From Sporosarcina beigongshangi (GTDB lineage: Bacteria; Actinomycetota; Actinomycetes; Actinomycetales; Micrococcaceae): 64,000 bases of DNA. The stretch is taken from assembly GCF_016820535.1 (NCBI RefSeq), contig NZ_JADHDY010000015.1, positions 434-64,433 of the forward strand, given 5' to 3'. The stretch's first letter is position 1. The number at the start of each line of letters is the position of its first letter. Position numbers and translations under genes: made by a program. Positions 62,745-64,000 of this stretch are shown here, in pieces. The notes beneath the pieces were generated by a model. That model was not told where the DNA came from and did no database searches. It saw only the letters and a program-made list of their open reading frames with translations.

Positions 62745-64000
62745 TCATGCGGGCGTGTAGGCGCGCGTGACGATGGCTTCGAGTTCTTCACGGCCGGCCA
62801 GGTCCACGGGCCGGATGAGCTTGTCCTGGCCCACATAGTAAAACGCCGCCCTGACCTGTTCCAGGGGAACGTCCTGCAGCCGGGACCAGGCCAGCCGGTA
62901 CACGGCAAGCTGTACGCCGCGGACCGCAAGCTGCGCCTTGGACGGAATCCGTCCGGTCTTCCAGTCGATCAGGTCCCAGCCGCCGTCGGCGTCACGGAAG
63001 ACGGCGTCGATGCGGCCTCGGACCACCACATCCGCCACCCGGGTTTCAATGGGCACCTCTAGGTCTGCCGGGATCCGGGTGGCCCATTCGGAGTTCTTGA
63101 ATGTCTCCTGCATTCCGGCCAGGTCATAGGCCTCGTCCACATAGGCGTCGGCACCGGGTTCCTCGTCAAAGTCGAGCTGGCCGGTGGTGGCAAAGTAGTC
63201 CTCGATCCAGGCGTGAAAGGCGGTCCCCTTGCGGGCAGCCATGCCCGGCTTGGTGGGGACGGGGCGGCGCATGGCGCGCGTGACCTTTTCCGGGTCTTCA
63301 CCCAGTGCAACTAGGCGGGAGGCGGAAATGTGAGGCGGCAGTTCCACCCGGAGCTGGTCGCTTTCCATCCTGTCCTGCGCCAGCAGGACGCTGGCTTCGG
63401 CACCCCAGCGGGGATTGGCTGCGACGAATTCGGGCGTCCCCGGCACGGCGGCGGGCCGGCTGCCGGCGAATTCCCTGAGCTGGTCGGAGGCAGCCGCAAC
63501 GGCTCCGGCCGAGCGCTCCACATTGGCGCGCCGCCCCACGCGGGCGGCCACCCCGGTCCGTCCCGTGATCACCGGACCGTTGAGGGGGTCGTAGGGCCAG
63601 CCGGCGGTCTCGACCCCGGCGCTGACAGGGTTCTCCGCCCCCTCCTCGGGGTCCTCACTCCACGGGCCCAGCACGGCGGGGTGCTTGGCGCCCTCGGTCA
63701 GGGGCAGGAGCTCGGACAGGAAGGGTGAGACCGTGAGCGGCTTCTTGCCAGTCCCCCACACTGTGCTCGAACACATGAGGAAGTCGCGCGCCCGGGTGAA
63801 CGCCACATAGGCCAGCCGTCGTTCCTCTTCCTCGCCATGCAACGCCACGTCCGAGGCAAACAGCTTTTCGTTGTCCATGAGCGTCTTCAGGTCCGGCACG
63901 TCCAGCTCCCACACGGGGAGGTCGTCCCGGTCCCCCCGGAGGGGCCACGGCAGCGACTTGGCTCCGGTGCTCCAGCGGTCGGCACGGGTGCTGGGGAAGG
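62745..64000 (-). CDS. AdnB-like ATP-dependent helicase-nuclease, C-terminal part (cut by window edge)
   Basis: The frame stays open to base 64000, so only the last 418 codons are seen. They hold the final helicase motif (EEERRLAYVAFTRARDFL) and a RecB-type nuclease domain: KGTAFHAWIEDYF, then GRIDAVFRDADGGWDLIDWKTG (Asp and Asp-Trp-Lys of the PD-(D/E)XK core) and VQLAVYRLAW. Such enzymes resect double-strand breaks. Position beside uvrD2-nudC fits AdnB of the AdnAB pair as I remember it. It ends 14 bp from the convergent kinase gene, with no terminator. Confidence 0.9.
   Translation of the reverse strand, partial: FPSTRADRWSTGAKSLPWPLRGDRDDLPVWELDVPDLKTLMDNEKLFASDVALHGEEEERRLAYVAFTRARDFLMCSSTVWGTGKKPLTVSPFLSELLPLTEGAKHPAVLGPWSEDPEEGAENPVSAGVETAGWPYDPLNGPVITGRTGVAARVGRRANVERSAGAVAAASDQLREFAGSRPAAVPGTPEFVAANPRWGAEASVLLAQDRMESDQLRVELPPHISASRLVALGEDPEKVTRAMRRPVPTKPGMAARKGTAFHAWIEDYFATTGQLDFDEEPGADAYVDEAYDLAGMQETFKNSEWATRIPADLEVPIETRVADVVVRGRIDAVFRDADGGWDLIDWKTGRIPSKAQLAVRGVQLAVYRLAWSRLQDVPLEQVRAAFYYVGQDKLIRPVDLAGREELEAIVTRAYTPA

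Overview
The window is chromosomal DNA from a high-GC actinobacterium, most likely an Arthrobacter-like member of the Micrococcaceae. Four things point there: very high GC with long open frames on both strands; a mycothiol-enzyme-type fold (the DinB/MDMPI-like protein near 39.8 kb); several starts with a -10 box only 6-7 nt upstream, as in leaderless actinobacterial mRNAs; and, at the right end, a gene block (UPF0182, PDZ-Lon protease, DUF2342 metalloprotease, UvrD2, NudC, AdnB-like helicase-nuclease) that I remember in much the same order in mycobacteria. There is no insertion sequence, phage, CRISPR array or rRNA. The two RNA genes are both initiator tRNA-Met.

Layout. 0-5.3 kb: envelope stress (HtrA-like protease, TPM/coiled-coil membrane protein, PspA). 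5.3-6.2 kb: an aldo/keto reductase. 6.4-9.7 kb: molybdate uptake (HTH-TOBE regulator, modA, modB, modC, all overlapping). 10.0 kb: first initiator tRNA. 10.2-17.4 kb (minus): valine/branched acyl-CoA breakdown (etfB, etfA, cytochrome b-like protein, isobutyryl-CoA-type dehydrogenase, 3-hydroxyisobutyryl-CoA hydrolase, mmsB, enoyl-CoA hydratase), with a divergent MarR regulator. 18.2-27.6 kb (minus): a beta-oxidation operon (long-chain-type acyl-CoA dehydrogenase, thiolase, FadB/J-like multienzyme, dienoyl-CoA-isomerase-like crotonase, acyl-CoA ligase, methylacyl-CoA racemase, metallo-hydrolase). Divergent from it lie an enoyl-CoA-isomerase-like crotonase and a TetR gene, and the gap between holds a perfect palindrome. 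29.4-40.2 kb (minus): an Atu/Liu-like operon (MDMPI-like protein, AtuA-family protein, acyl-CoA carboxylase beta and alpha, acyl-CoA dehydrogenase, enoyl-CoA hydratase, acyl-CoA ligase, SDR) with a divergent TetR gene and an 18-bp palindrome on its promoter.

41-49.4 kb: transport and peptides (AI-2E exporter, AbgT transporter, M17 leucyl aminopeptidase, SLC13 permease, cardiolipin synthase). 49.6 kb: second initiator tRNA. 49.8-64 kb: the conserved actinobacterial block, including a ThiF-like protein, a YgjP-type metalloprotease, NudC, an APH-fold kinase and the C-terminal part of an AdnB-like helicase-nuclease that runs off the right edge.

Together, 10-40 kb is a 30-kb catabolic island for branched, unsaturated and probably isoprenoid acyl chains. 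It has three local regulators (MarR, TetR, TetR), each with a visible candidate operator. Its electrons would go to EtfAB and perhaps to the cytochrome b-like protein. The least understood parts are the AtuA/MDMPI-like pair, the cytochrome b beside etfBA, and a family of inverted GCAGCAATGG repeats that fills two convergent gene gaps.
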